NCBI GenBank assembly: GCA_017561935.1
Contig: JAFZBE010000030.1
Span: 38,792 to 102,791, forward strand
Length of the DNA: 64,000 nt
Direction of reading: 5' to 3'
Source of the DNA: Bacteroidales bacterium
Lineage (GTDB): Bacteria > Bacteroidota > Bacteroidia > Bacteroidales > UBA3663
Under the pieces are notes generated by a model. That model saw only the letters and a program-made list of their open reading frames with translations, had not been told where the DNA came from and did no database searches. A program made the position numbers and the translations under genes. This document shows, in pieces, positions 35,701-44,200 of this stretch. Positions within the stretch are counted from its first letter, which is position 1. Every line of letters starts with the position of its first letter.

Positions 35701-38178
35701 CTCTGTGGCAATGTATTTATCACTGGTGTCATGGGCTCATTCACGAGCGGTGGCATTGCCGACACCGGTGACGGGCACGTCGAGAACTGCTGGGTATGGA
35801 CTACAGGAACACCCGACACAGAAAAGTATGCAGTATTTGGCAATCCGACTTACCTCAATTACGTTGTCAACTGCTACTATCAGCAGGAGGACGATCAAGA
35901 GACTAAGTTCAAAGCCGACAACACGGGCTCCATTACGCCACGCTCTGCCTCCGACTTTGTCAACGGTTCTGTGGCCTACGACCTCAACAGCTACTATCTC
36001 GAGGCTCGCTATAACCTCTTCACTGCTGAAGCAAATGTAAGCAATAACCCCATCATCAACCATTGCATCTTCCGCAAGGCAGACGGCACACTCGTCATTG
36101 AAAATGTATTGGACGAAGAGGGTCATATTGTGTTGGATGAGAATGACAATGTTGTGACCCAACCAGCTCCTTTCGATCTGAAGTACACCAGCGACTATGC
36201 TTGGCACACCAGCGAGGTCAAACCAGACGAGTACCGCAGCTATGTAGAGCGTTTCTTCGAAGACGGTGACTTCCGTTTTGCCAACGGATTGAAACCCCGG
36301 ACAGATCAGCGCTATTCTTCCGATTTTGGCTACTACATTCCTGTTTATCCCGATGACTACATCTTCTTCGGTCAGAAGTTGTCATACGGGCTCTACGAGG
36401 ACATCATCCACGACAACCACCCGATGGCTGCCGTCAAGGACTATGCTAAGAAGGATGGCGATGTAATCGACAACAGCCGTCACCTCTTGCTCACTACGGA
36501 TACAGAGACCGAGAACCGCATTTATCGTGCTCCAGCCTACTTCCAGAATGGTGTATATGGTCAAAGCGCAATCTTCAATGCCACCGCAGCCTTTGCCGAG
36601 AGTTATACGACCGACGGAGCCACCTACTATCCACATCAGAACATGACGGCAATCGACTTCACCGGTTCGAATGGCGATACGCATGGCATAACGACAATCT
36701 GTAGTAATACAGATGAGATTCAAGAGAAAGTGGCTGGAATCGATAGTGACTTCACTGATAAGACTAATGGCTATCATCCTCTGCTCGATTTCGAACGTCT
36801 GGACAACATCAAGGTAAGCGGACTTACACAGAACCTCCTTGCCTATGCGCCAGCTCCTGATACAGAAACGAACGCCAAGACAAACAACGTCATCATCAAT
36901 TACTTCGATGATCCCGAATATTCGGAGAGCGAAGACGGCTATCGTACTGTTGCAGTACAGAATGCTGATGCCGTCCATGGTCATGCCGTGCAGAAGATTT
37001 CGAACAGTGATTACAGTGCCGACAAGGTACTCTTCACCTCGACCACCGATCATCTGCTCGTCGATAAGCAGGACTTCAATGCGCCAATGGCCTACACCTT
37101 CGCCGAGGAAACAGAAGCCGATCCAGGTAAGCGCATGTGGTATCAGCGAATACCCGACACCTACGTCGATTTGTCAACAGGATGGGAAGGCATCAGCATC
37201 CCATTCTCAGCCGAACTCGTTACAACCCAGACTAAGGGCGAGCTTACTCACTTCTACGAAGGCAGTACTAACGGTCATGAATACTGGCTGCGTACATTCG
37301 ATGGCATCAAGGCTCGAAACGCCTCTGCGCAGGTTGACACCGCCCGGTTTGTTTATCTTGGTGAAGGTCCCTACACCAAGGAGTACACCAACACCTTCCT
37401 CTGGGATTATTACTACTCAAAGGATCCTGAGGCAGCAAATATGGCTGGTCAGGATGCCAACACCGACGAGTACCAGAAGGAAGACGATGCCCGCACATAC
37501 TACAGTGAGGAACGCGAGTACAGCAATTATCCATACGCTGCTGCGGGCACACCTTATATCATTGGCTTCCCTGGTGTCACCTACTACGAGTTCGACCTCA
37601 GTGGCACGTTCGTTCCTGCGAACACCTATAATGAAATTGCAAGGCTCGATAAGCAGATCATCACGTTTGCTTCTACGACTGGTGCAACTATCGAGGTCAG
37701 TGACGATGAACTTGCAGGTGGAAAGGTATCGGAAGAACAGTACGGTTACACCTTCACTCCAAACTACCTGAGCAAGAGCATCGATGCAGGTGCTTACACC
37801 TTGAAGTCCGATGGCAGTGCCTACAAGAAAACGGCAAATGCAGTCGCAGGTGTTCCATTCCGTCCGTTCTTCACAGCCTCCACTTCTGGTGGAGCGCCCA
37901 AGCGTGGATTGCCAGAGGAGATCGTATTCTCCAACATGACCGGCATTGGAGAAATCACCCCATCTTCAGGTGATCTCTCAGATGGTCTTTACATCTATGC
38001 TACACAAGGCAAGATCATTGTCGAGTCCCATCGCAAGACCATCGCCACGGTGCGCATTCTCACCCCGATGGGCATCAATGTAGCATCTTTCACCATCGAG
38101 CCAGGTCAGATTGTCAGCACGCCAATCAATACAGCTGGTGTTTACACCGTCAACCGCAACAAGATATTTGTGAAATAA
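26704..38178 (+). CDS. Giant secreted beta-solenoid protein A (3824 residues) with T9SS-type C-terminus
   Basis: The ATG at 26704 precedes a signal peptide (LLLLLLLTSAVTTATAQ); a TTG at 26692 is a less likely start. Residues about 40-1740 are built from repeats of the type NVYGGGN-x-G-x-V followed by polar beta strands, a parallel beta-helix pattern. Residues about 1650-2710 hold a second divergent module (INGxxYxxGxxI...YNxL...F). A GLUG-like section (FSGEFHGNGHTLSDM) lies near residue 2990, then a domain with STGWEGISIPFSAELV near 3500. The last ~65 residues (DGLYIYATQGKIIVES ... GVYTVNRNKIFVK) resemble a T9SS type A sorting domain. It is the probable surface adhesin of the locus; the ligand is unknown. 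Confidence 0.85.
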   Translation: MIRLLSSTYQALKGCKNLLLLLLLTSAVTTATAQVKISIGGNVYGGGNQGEVGTEQSEYTFDKENTTDDRTSVIIRSGEIKNVFGGGRMAGVYGNSTVTIDGTTSTNRIIIGNVYGGNDIAGEVKGGAKVKTTYDASYSAKPIYIARLFGGGNGDYTYGTEPVDGVYQVKSGDDVIATSTTAFTEPDIAEVAIDLQSGAFGQVFGGGNKATVNTRTDITLNNLTDLDSFTALSDNEKTVLETYGWMDEWFTDNKPTYQFNRVFGGNNKVNMAIRPTWHLTKGTIDNLYSGGNAGGMTYPNGILLAISGDDMIINNVYGGCRMADVNPGNGNGSSLLGTEDVDANGLQEGPTVATFEASYAARVLITGGRITNVYGGNDISGKVYLGTQVEIHNSIIGDVYGGGNGSYAYTDNADLKDDSFWGDFYYNPGSLSSATALSQHRPNVESTLIHVKGESESNPTYIGGALYCGGNSATLRKIGGELTDASANLKIGSYVVARSMFLGSNGENMITGQVHEKKNNAWTDTDILAKYKESSPDFSQMDLTTTADFEEYMRGVEVAIIPTVTFDDDYEVHSAKIGSLYFGGNIGSMSAGRSFNMGFINNLVIFEKLVGGCNNANVAQTSNNAFHLGGLTGNASDNSPKVILNIDGLKLEPKRIEYDATNHTFSYANWNTDTNGFLVDGKIYGGCYSSGYINGDVQINLRQNAISENVTTAISDGTITQTLDDHREDVFNTALSIFGAGYGEESEIWGNTEINLNSNDAADVNIVKVFGGGEMGVVGKLTRDDDGVRTGAVTDSYNATVNLLAGNVGKIYGGGFEGPLTGNTTLNLIGGTAYDAIAGACNARIGGHAEAYIGDVSKTTYPTITNNVYGGNDFGGKIESSYDFSEKLTTGETPYDEDVLTASTYVEYNKGKVNYIFGGAKASYNYSIDPYLTKVGTIDQTSKLPDNAPTINNAFVHFKPGQYANNAVARVYGGGQGYAGRSKDAPIFWQDQCQNQSYVLINTTDTVTFLKTLIFGSGDASGLGMDITVDAAHANSTGVTAAAVVDLISGKFDKVFGGSYQAGVTRRTIVNVPEESTISIASSLFAGAYGSKNEFPCDVFEGNVNYNSEDARVHYIYGGNNDYRRTLYGKVNINSPVRYYSNEYGLTYGTVYGGGYGQNSWSQYTEVNLNDGAMVYEVYGGGYGGDVLNKASVGQMASQNSDWVFTLGNRYTADADETDVTASSSNIYDFGGLTNPIASGNQLATDYRLRHPQFDTKHNTNVHIYQGATIREYCYAGGYGQVLADNSTTATVSGSTYIDLLGGTIGKDMYAAGTTGAVEDKYKLGNDSFIASANVYVRGGTVRNVYGGGWRGSVGYSSYGYWKIENVDKVTTPSAIWNDESNDIPGESNVVIGLLDATDFFAGVPAIKRSAYGGGEGGAIYGTANVYVYNGYVGYTYEDSTYEEKLDDETAHDGIGKNDLDEAGNVFGGGYVANSYVDFSNLYMYGGTVRNSLYGGGEIGPIGRGTVKGQEAGQALISKDGETHIYMYKGAVKRNVFGGGRGFDSWNSNGWMTEEEKRTIDLSSKGFIFGTTDVNIHGGEIGTAVGLADGYGNVFGGGNIGYVYSGHGTKSGTRGDGDKEGYYYDSDNNLTEDCRVNVKVYAEATAAVTINGHSYAAGDFITNEDLNTLTNGSSEWSRIDQTGITIHNAIFAGGNVSVGSSSVFAFANTIYGNATASVIDCYSRDLISVGGDGVGGIYGDGNLTFVDGYRELNITNYGTDYFALPKVLDASTQAQYDALTPRQKAFYVTRYTFDGNYDGGTSDATYLMYQRGDVVLNDVFEQFNDTQKSHWTASMSVINEGRYINTVQRCDLCGIRGSRLVLRGAMDRAQDKNEADYTNYTINRVGELSLNQNNQNGVNHGCYFGIYNVVKLLGGVTSDVKFSSARTTESDKPDDAADGTTTYYDWKNARITATNRNNGTSPNKIALASGVFLEIVKSVDGNGNKTYGPITGVVQLDLLNVATGEGGGYVYAENIHGTPTYNPDANFASVLADANKGFVITNKAYTYADASSSDKMETSGNFIHPLKQIVDDCFPTANNFSPESSKSPAHYWYIRGEFFVYEQLISAYTGSADAYSTEITLPLTISAQGNGKIRLLNVLPGLYTDPSKIGNFVFNVDPELATSDSLRISYATAEKAFGQNDPISYWDWYMASNVDKAKFVLKTYVCREEVTVNGTTYYPGQGITVDTYNTLAGYEVEDEDGEIVSVQSLFNVTNGIGNYKDTGFLLTVDLTNPGKWNDYYTQANANEPVTHKLTTATYNSLSDSEKANYIKSATLHCNTGGTFGQYYFEQDAVTSKGVYDMQTPEVASGTTATQATFSAAYVAKEDCEITIGGATRTYLANSPISAETLSSLSTEDQAHFENAYICVTTVLISEGNYHVLNELVGETEYNGLDAEVKSKFQPAYYCTSAGNWGGKHFIAGNNYQGIDYCQLHEEERVHFTFNYDALELLGNDYTPYDQTGIAGLTNAGANLNNNVIYYDYHTGTNVPNNTRIYSKPAYIDYTASVPEEGYAYTSSNFVDEGTVIPLTAGTQLNQDQFVNLPNDRQHYAYFGLNDDDKLSDGSYRTFIVTTTFDVAGTMYNAGMKVSESVYNDLGSTLQQNLQEVIITSDQYSSTTDGKFYYCIEDYVVGDKDQYIQGYTSSAITSITGTTYDTGATVPVGTILTFDEITTKTVNYQHGLEITGDLPIEEASLYVPVTADFEDLQEDRYVTVIYEYTYSESDDAGVNYETRVEKHIINIRLKFLSGAPIIGKIREPDIVLPLETISFAEPIVEEGAFPVLTGGWQIFSTEEQAKKHRNGRDYLNKTEPMYFYQDMYWVAYYAETRLGRTFSNPVPVHVANYQRMTDVINDANHMYINHKDLKRDPKIYISDALVENQEYNELDALHEVFTLANSDYGTIDGIGNNGRSITGAYGLDFILTNDVAPTRTWTSIGDSEQCFSGEFHGNGHTLSDMQASLFGDLCGNVFITGVMGSFTSGGIADTGDGHVENCWVWTTGTPDTEKYAVFGNPTYLNYVVNCYYQQEDDQETKFKADNTGSITPRSASDFVNGSVAYDLNSYYLEARYNLFTAEANVSNNPIINHCIFRKADGTLVIENVLDEEGHIVLDENDNVVTQPAPFDLKYTSDYAWHTSEVKPDEYRSYVERFFEDGDFRFANGLKPRTDQRYSSDFGYYIPVYPDDYIFFGQKLSYGLYEDIIHDNHPMAAVKDYAKKDGDVIDNSRHLLLTTDTETENRIYRAPAYFQNGVYGQSAIFNATAAFAESYTTDGATYYPHQNMTAIDFTGSNGDTHGITTICSNTDEIQEKVAGIDSDFTDKTNGYHPLLDFERLDNIKVSGLTQNLLAYAPAPDTETNAKTNNVIINYFDDPEYSESEDGYRTVAVQNADAVHGHAVQKISNSDYSADKVLFTSTTDHLLVDKQDFNAPMAYTFAEETEADPGKRMWYQRIPDTYVDLSTGWEGISIPFSAELVTTQTKGELTHFYEGSTNGHEYWLRTFDGIKARNASAQVDTARFVYLGEGPYTKEYTNTFLWDYYYSKDPEAANMAGQDANTDEYQKEDDARTYYSEEREYSNYPYAAAGTPYIIGFPGVTYYEFDLSGTFVPANTYNEIARLDKQIITFASTTGATIEVSDDELAGGKVSEEQYGYTFTPNYLSKSIDAGAYTLKSDGSAYKKTANAVAGVPFRPFFTASTSGGAPKRGLPEEIVFSNMTGIGEITPSSGDLSDGLYIYATQGKIIVESHRKTIATVRILTPMGINVASFTIEPGQIVSTPINTAGVYTVNRNKIFVK
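26821..31926 (+). repeat. Y/F-G-G-G solenoid repeats in giant protein A
   Basis: Dozens of copies of [VI][YF]GGG[NER], at varying spacing, each followed by a short strand such as GNTTLNLIGG or GNTEINL. The DNA repeats a ctatggtggcggt-like word, which makes the gene a substrate for recombination with giant gene B and within itself. Confidence 0.8.
31642..34830 (+). repeat. Second repeat family in giant protein A (Y-N-x-L module)
   Basis: About eight divergent copies of a 45-60 residue module: VTINGHSYAAGDFITNEDL, VTVNGTTYYPGQGITVDTYN, FDVAGTMYNAGMKVSESVYN and others. Each gives a strand-turn with G-x-x-Y-x-x-G, then a short helix ending YxxL and a segment such as SEKANYIKSA or VKSKFQPAYYC. 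Several copies carry one cysteine. I do not recognise a named family. Confidence 0.6.
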
Positions 38179-38230
38179 CATCCACAACTACCAAGGCTTT
38201 GAGGTTGCCCTCAGAATAGCCACTCACGAT

Positions 38231-41200
38231 ATGATTCAAAACTTGAAATATGATATGACGCAAAACATGATGAAAAAAGCATTTGAACGTAACATCAAAT
38301 ACGGAGCCGAAAGCCTGCCAGCGGCGGGCTCCCGGTTTGCTGCTGGTAAGAACGGAGATTGGAGGGATCAAAATCGCTTCGGACAAATCCTCCGCTCCTT
38401 GCTCATGGTGTTACTGATGCTAACAGGTTGTGTGGGGGGCGGGCTGACAGAGGCATGGGGACAGTCAGCTCCCGTGGAGATAACCACTGATGCTAATGGG
38501 AACGGTACTATCGAAGAAAGTGAGAAGATATTTTATCTGATTCAGACGAATGCATTCCCAAGTTTCTATATTGCGCCCCAGGCTAACAACACCATCACAA
38601 CCAACAATATCCTTGGTGACTATATGCTATGGTATTTCTTGGATGCAGGTATGGATAATGAAACCCAGTATTACTATATCGTCAACAATAGTACGGGAAA
38701 ATACATTTATAACCACAATGGCAACTCACGAGGAATAAGTATTATCAGTTCAACAGATTTCGCATCTTTGACTGACCCCAACAAGGGAAAGTGCAAGTTC
38801 AAAATTGTTTTAAATGAAACATATGGCACTACAGACATATATAACATTAATGTAAAAGCAGAACAAACCTATTATGGTTTGAACAAACAAAATGGTAGTG
38901 TAGCTAATGACAATCCCATCAGATTGACAAATGCACAGTATATAGATGATGTCAACTCCACGTGGAAGTTTGTACCCTATAACGATTCCTTTATCTGGCC
39001 TGATCCTCCTTTTATGCCATCGACTGATTCGGACAAGCATTATTACGAAATACACAATGTCCAGAAAAACACATTTTATGCCTCAACAGATGCTACGCCC
39101 GATAAGGTAATCTTTACAGATCAGACAAGCGAAAGCAGGGCGTGGTATTTCAAAGAGGCCTCATCCGATTCCTGGTACAAGTATTATTATATTATCAATC
39201 CGTCAACAGGAGGCGAATACATGTATTATAACGGCACTGTCACCAATGGAAGTGACCAAACAAATGCGGTCAGTGTAAAAACGTATGATTCAGCAAACGA
39301 AGACCGTTATCAGTTCGTTGTGGTTCAGGCAGCAAGAGGTGACGGGAATAACCGTGTTGACTGTTATGCAATCATACCGAAACTACTCATAGATAATCTA
39401 TGGACGAGTAGTAGTATCGGTCTTGTTGAAAGGAGTATTAGCGATGGTGCCAATATGGGTATCATCAATAGCAGAGGCGCGAACAATGGTGCCCAGTGGG
39501 TTTTTAAATCTACAGTATTTAACACAGTGTGTGCCAATCCTGTTATTACCTTCGACAACACCACAGGAAAAGCATCTATATCGACAACAACTTTATGGCC
39601 ATCCATATATTATACCATAGACGGGACAACTCCTTCACCTACTAATGGCATACTGTATAATGGGCCATTTAACTTGACTGAGCAGACCACCGTCAAGGTC
39701 ATTGTCACCAAAGAAGGATATACTGATTCAGAGGTGGCCACTTTAACTATTTACAAAGTTGCAACTCCCACTATTCAGCAGGAAACAGGGTCCAGTGCAA
39801 TCTCCATTACAACAACTACCTCCGGTGCAACCATCTATTATACTACCGATGGCACTACTCCGACCACCTCGTCAACACTTTATACTGGTCCATCAGAGGA
39901 ATTGGGAGGTAAATCAATTAAAGCGATAGCAGTTAAGGACGGAATGATCAATTCTGACATCGGTGAAGGCAAAGTGGACATAAAGTGTGCCACACCAGTT
40001 ATTAGTTTTATCAACGCTACCTCGATGGTCTCTATTACCTGTGAGACCGCAGGCAGCACCATACGCTACACTATAGATAACACCGAACCTACTGCCACGA
40101 CGGGTACTGAGTATAGTGGTCCGTTCTCTGTTACCAGCCCCACGACGGTGAAAGCAATTGCCACCCATGCGACTAAAGGCCCTTCCGATGTGGCAGAGTT
40201 AATCATTTCCCAAGTTGCCACACCAACTATCCAAAACAACGGTAGCAATGCTGTCTCCATTACGACATCAACCGTTGGTGCAACCATATACTACACTACT
40301 GACGGCACAAACCCGACTACATCGAGTACTATTTATACTGAGCCCCTGCAGGAGAATATCAGCGGTATCACCATCAAAGCCATCGCTGTCAAAGATGGTA
40401 TGATCACCTCTGCCGTTGGTAGCGATGCAGTGACACTGCAATGTGCAGCACCAAACATAGCACGTAGCGGCAACACCGGCTTCACCATCAGTTGTTCGTT
40501 CCCTGCTTCGGGTGTCACCATCTACTATACCACCGACGGTACTACCCCCACTACTTCAAGTAGCACTATCAGCTCTGGCGGTACAGTATCGTGTACGCTA
40601 CCCGTTACCGTTTACGCGATGGCTGTTGCAACGAACTATAACAACTCTGACGTATCCACAGCCTACTTAAAAGAAGGCATGGATGGCGAGGGCACTGCCG
40701 GAAACCCTTATACCATCAAGTACCAACCTGACGTGGCAGACTTCGTTGAACACGCCAATACGCCAGAAGGTTCCTCATTATATTATAAGGTCATTGCCAC
40801 AGAGCCTCTCGACTTCAGTGGTGCTGACCCCATCACTCAAGCCTTTAGCGGCACATTCGATGGTGGCACGCAGCCCATTACAGGCCTCACCCATCCCCTC
40901 TTCAACATCGTCGATGGTGGCGTGGTGAAAAATGTCACCCTCAAGAATGTTGCCATCAGTAGTTCTGCTGATTATGTGGGTGCTATTGCCGGCACAGCTC
41001 AGGGCTACAGCCGAATATATAACTGCGGTATTCTGCCCAACGATGCCACGTTCCCAGACGGCACCCATCCCACCGTCACTGGTGGCACCTGCGCCGGAGG
41101 CATTGTGGGCAAGCTGGATGGAGATTCTCGCGTCATCAATTGCTACAGTTATGCCGACGTCAGTGCTTCTTCTTACGCTGCAGGCATTGTAGGATATAAT

Positions 41201-44200
41201 ACCTTCGCGTCAACAACAAAAGTTACTGACGGAAAATATGCTGAGCTTAAAACGGCTGTCGTAAACTGCATGTTCTATGGCGATATCACAAGCGGCTCAA
41301 ACCAATATGGCGTCTATGGCGGCACCTTGATAACCAATGATACCGACACAGGTATCAGCAGTTATAACTATTACAGAAGCGGCTCTACCTTCACGACTGG
41401 TACTGGTGAACCCTCAGAATACAACTGCTCGTTCCCAGCGGATGAGCGTTATCTCACCCAGGTGGAGTTCCACCGCAGCCTGCTTAACAGTAACCGTGAG
41501 CTCTGCGGATGGTGGGTAGGTTCCGACGTGGCGCCAAGTACCATGACCACCGACCAGGTACAAGCTATTCCCAAGGATGCTTCACTGATGTACAAATGGG
41601 TGGTTGATCCCAATCTTGCACCTTACCCAATATTGAAGCCTTTCGGAAAATATCCCTCCATTATTAACACCAACACCGGCACCCCCTGGTTCGACCGCAC
41701 CAATGCCAACCCATTCGAGGGACAGCAACTCGGAACGCTTTCGGTTACTGTTAAGTCGGGCGGCTCTGCTTCGGATCAGCATTTATCCATCCCCATCACC
41801 GACATGGATACCCTGCACTACGATTTCGGCTACCGCAAGATACAGTTGCCCTATTACAACACCGTATTTGGCAACCCCGACGGTGCGACATGGACTGAAA
41901 AGTATGCCGGCAACTACACCGACCAAGTGGTGACAGGTTGGAAGATAACCGCCGTCAGTGGCGGCACACAAGGTTCATTTGTCGCTGACTGGCAGGACGG
42001 CTATAACTTTGCCGACCGTAACTGCACTGATAAGGACCTCTACAGTGTCTCGGGGCGTGTCTTCGCTCAGGGCGGCTACTATTATGTTCCTGACAATGTT
42101 ACGGAAATCACCATCGAGGCCTACTGGGGTAAGGCTATATATGTGAGAAATAATGGAGGCTACTACGACAGGGTCAATATCACCTTAGGCACCACAGGCG
42201 CCGCTTTTGCTCCTGCAGGAACCCGTGACAACAATATCAATGGTGCCACCATCCAGACCACATCGATAAGAGGAACACTGACCAACAACAACATCGATGC
42301 GAAAAAGACTGTCTATGACTATGCCCTTGTACTTGTTGGCAACGTACAAGAGTCTGTTAGTAATAATAATGTCCAACATAGCAGCGATGCTACTCGCGGT
42401 TTCACTATCATGAGTGTTGACCTTGACTTCGACGAGGAACCCGACTACTGCCTCGAATGGCAACTCGGAAAAAACATGGCACGTCAGACTATCGCTCCCA
42501 TACGCTTTGATTTCCTCCCCGTGGTGGAGTTGGGTATCGCGGGCAAGCTACGCGATTCACAAAATTTCTTTTCCCTTGGCTGTTACCGTTCCAAAGGACA
42601 TTTCGAGGTCACAGAAACCTCTTTTATCCGCTTCGGACAGTTTGAATTCGAACTTGGAGAACGTGATGAAGGTCCTATCATTCTCAACGGCGGAATCTAC
42701 GACCAGTACTGTCGAGGCCGAAATAATGAGACAAATCAACACATCAATTACGTCATCCTTGGCGGCCATATTGTCATGCCGTCGTTCACCCCTGGCGCCC
42801 ACGTCAATTCCGGTGCTACATACCAAACACGTCATTGTGCCGTTAACGTTCTCGGTGGTGATTTCACCAGTTTCTACCTCACGGGCGGCTACAATGAGAA
42901 AATCAAGCCCTACGAAGACAACCCCCACTGTTATATCGATGGTGGTCGCTTTGGCACCATAGCCGCTGCATATAAGGAGGGTATCTGGGGTGATGTCACC
43001 TGGCGCATCAATCACGCTCTCATTGGCGAGTTCTACGGCGGTGGTGTCATGGCCCAGGCTACTGGAGATACTTATAAGATAGTGAAAGGGTCTATAGATG
43101 TGGTCATCGACAACAGCATTGTGGGCAAATACTGCGGCGGTCCTAAGTTCGGCGATATGGTGTCGGGAAAGACCGTTACCACCAGTGCATCCAATACTGT
43201 ATTTACCCAATTCTTCGGTGCTGGCAACGGCGGAACCAACTATATGCAGTATGATAGTACCGATGCCACGGGAGCCCCTATCTCTGATTGGAGTGGTACC
43301 ATCAATTCTAAATATCACGTTGGCAAGTACCGCAGTGCGGCTCAGGGCTATGAAGCCGACTATGAGCTGGAAGTAATCAACATTTCCACTGGTGATATAG
43401 CAGGTAGTGTGGTGAACCGTAGTTACTACTACTCTGCCCAGTTTGCCACCACTAACACCGGCAACGTTACGAGTACGTTGAATAATTGCACCATCAATAC
43501 AAATTTCTATGGTGGTGGTTACCTTGGTGGTGTTACTGGTGATGTCACCTCCACGCTTAACAATTGCACCGTCATAGGTTCTGTCTTCGGAGCTGGCTAC
43601 TCGGCTTCTGCCGGCACTGTTACCATCCACAATAATGACAAGGTTGCCCCTGTGCCAAATACTTACACTGGAATGATTAAACCTCAATCAGGCGGCACCT
43701 CCACGACTTATTACTGGACCCACGATAGTGGCTCAACCGGCAACCCCATCACGACTGGTGATGATGGTAAAAAATTTTTCTATACAGAGGTACCTCTTGA
43801 CAACTTGGGTACCGTCAGTGGAGATGTCACCCTCACTATCAATGGCACTACCACCACCATAGGCGAAAGCGTCTATGGCGGTGGTGAGGAGTCCAGTGTT
43901 GGTGGCAGTGTTGTGGTCAACATGAATGGCGGCACCGTGACGGGCAGCCTCTATGGCGGCGGCGCTCTGGCGAATACGAATATCAATAATGTGACGGCAG
44001 GCTATGGCACTGACAATGAGACCATCCCTTCGACCAGCGCCAACACTACAACGGTCAACCTTCTGGGCGGAACAATATATGGCGATACATACGGCGGCGG
44101 ATTGGGTCGCATTAATGTGCCTGCAGTTACGGGTGAGAAATATACTCAGGAAGAAATTGATGCCGCTCAAGAAGGCGATCCTGCCTATGGCAAGACAACG

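Noticed and set aside
42557..43687. 376-codon open frame on the minus strand inside giant gene B
   Set aside because: It is antisense to clear repeat-coding sequence, has no promoter or recognisable domain, and follows from biased codon use of the plus-strand gene.
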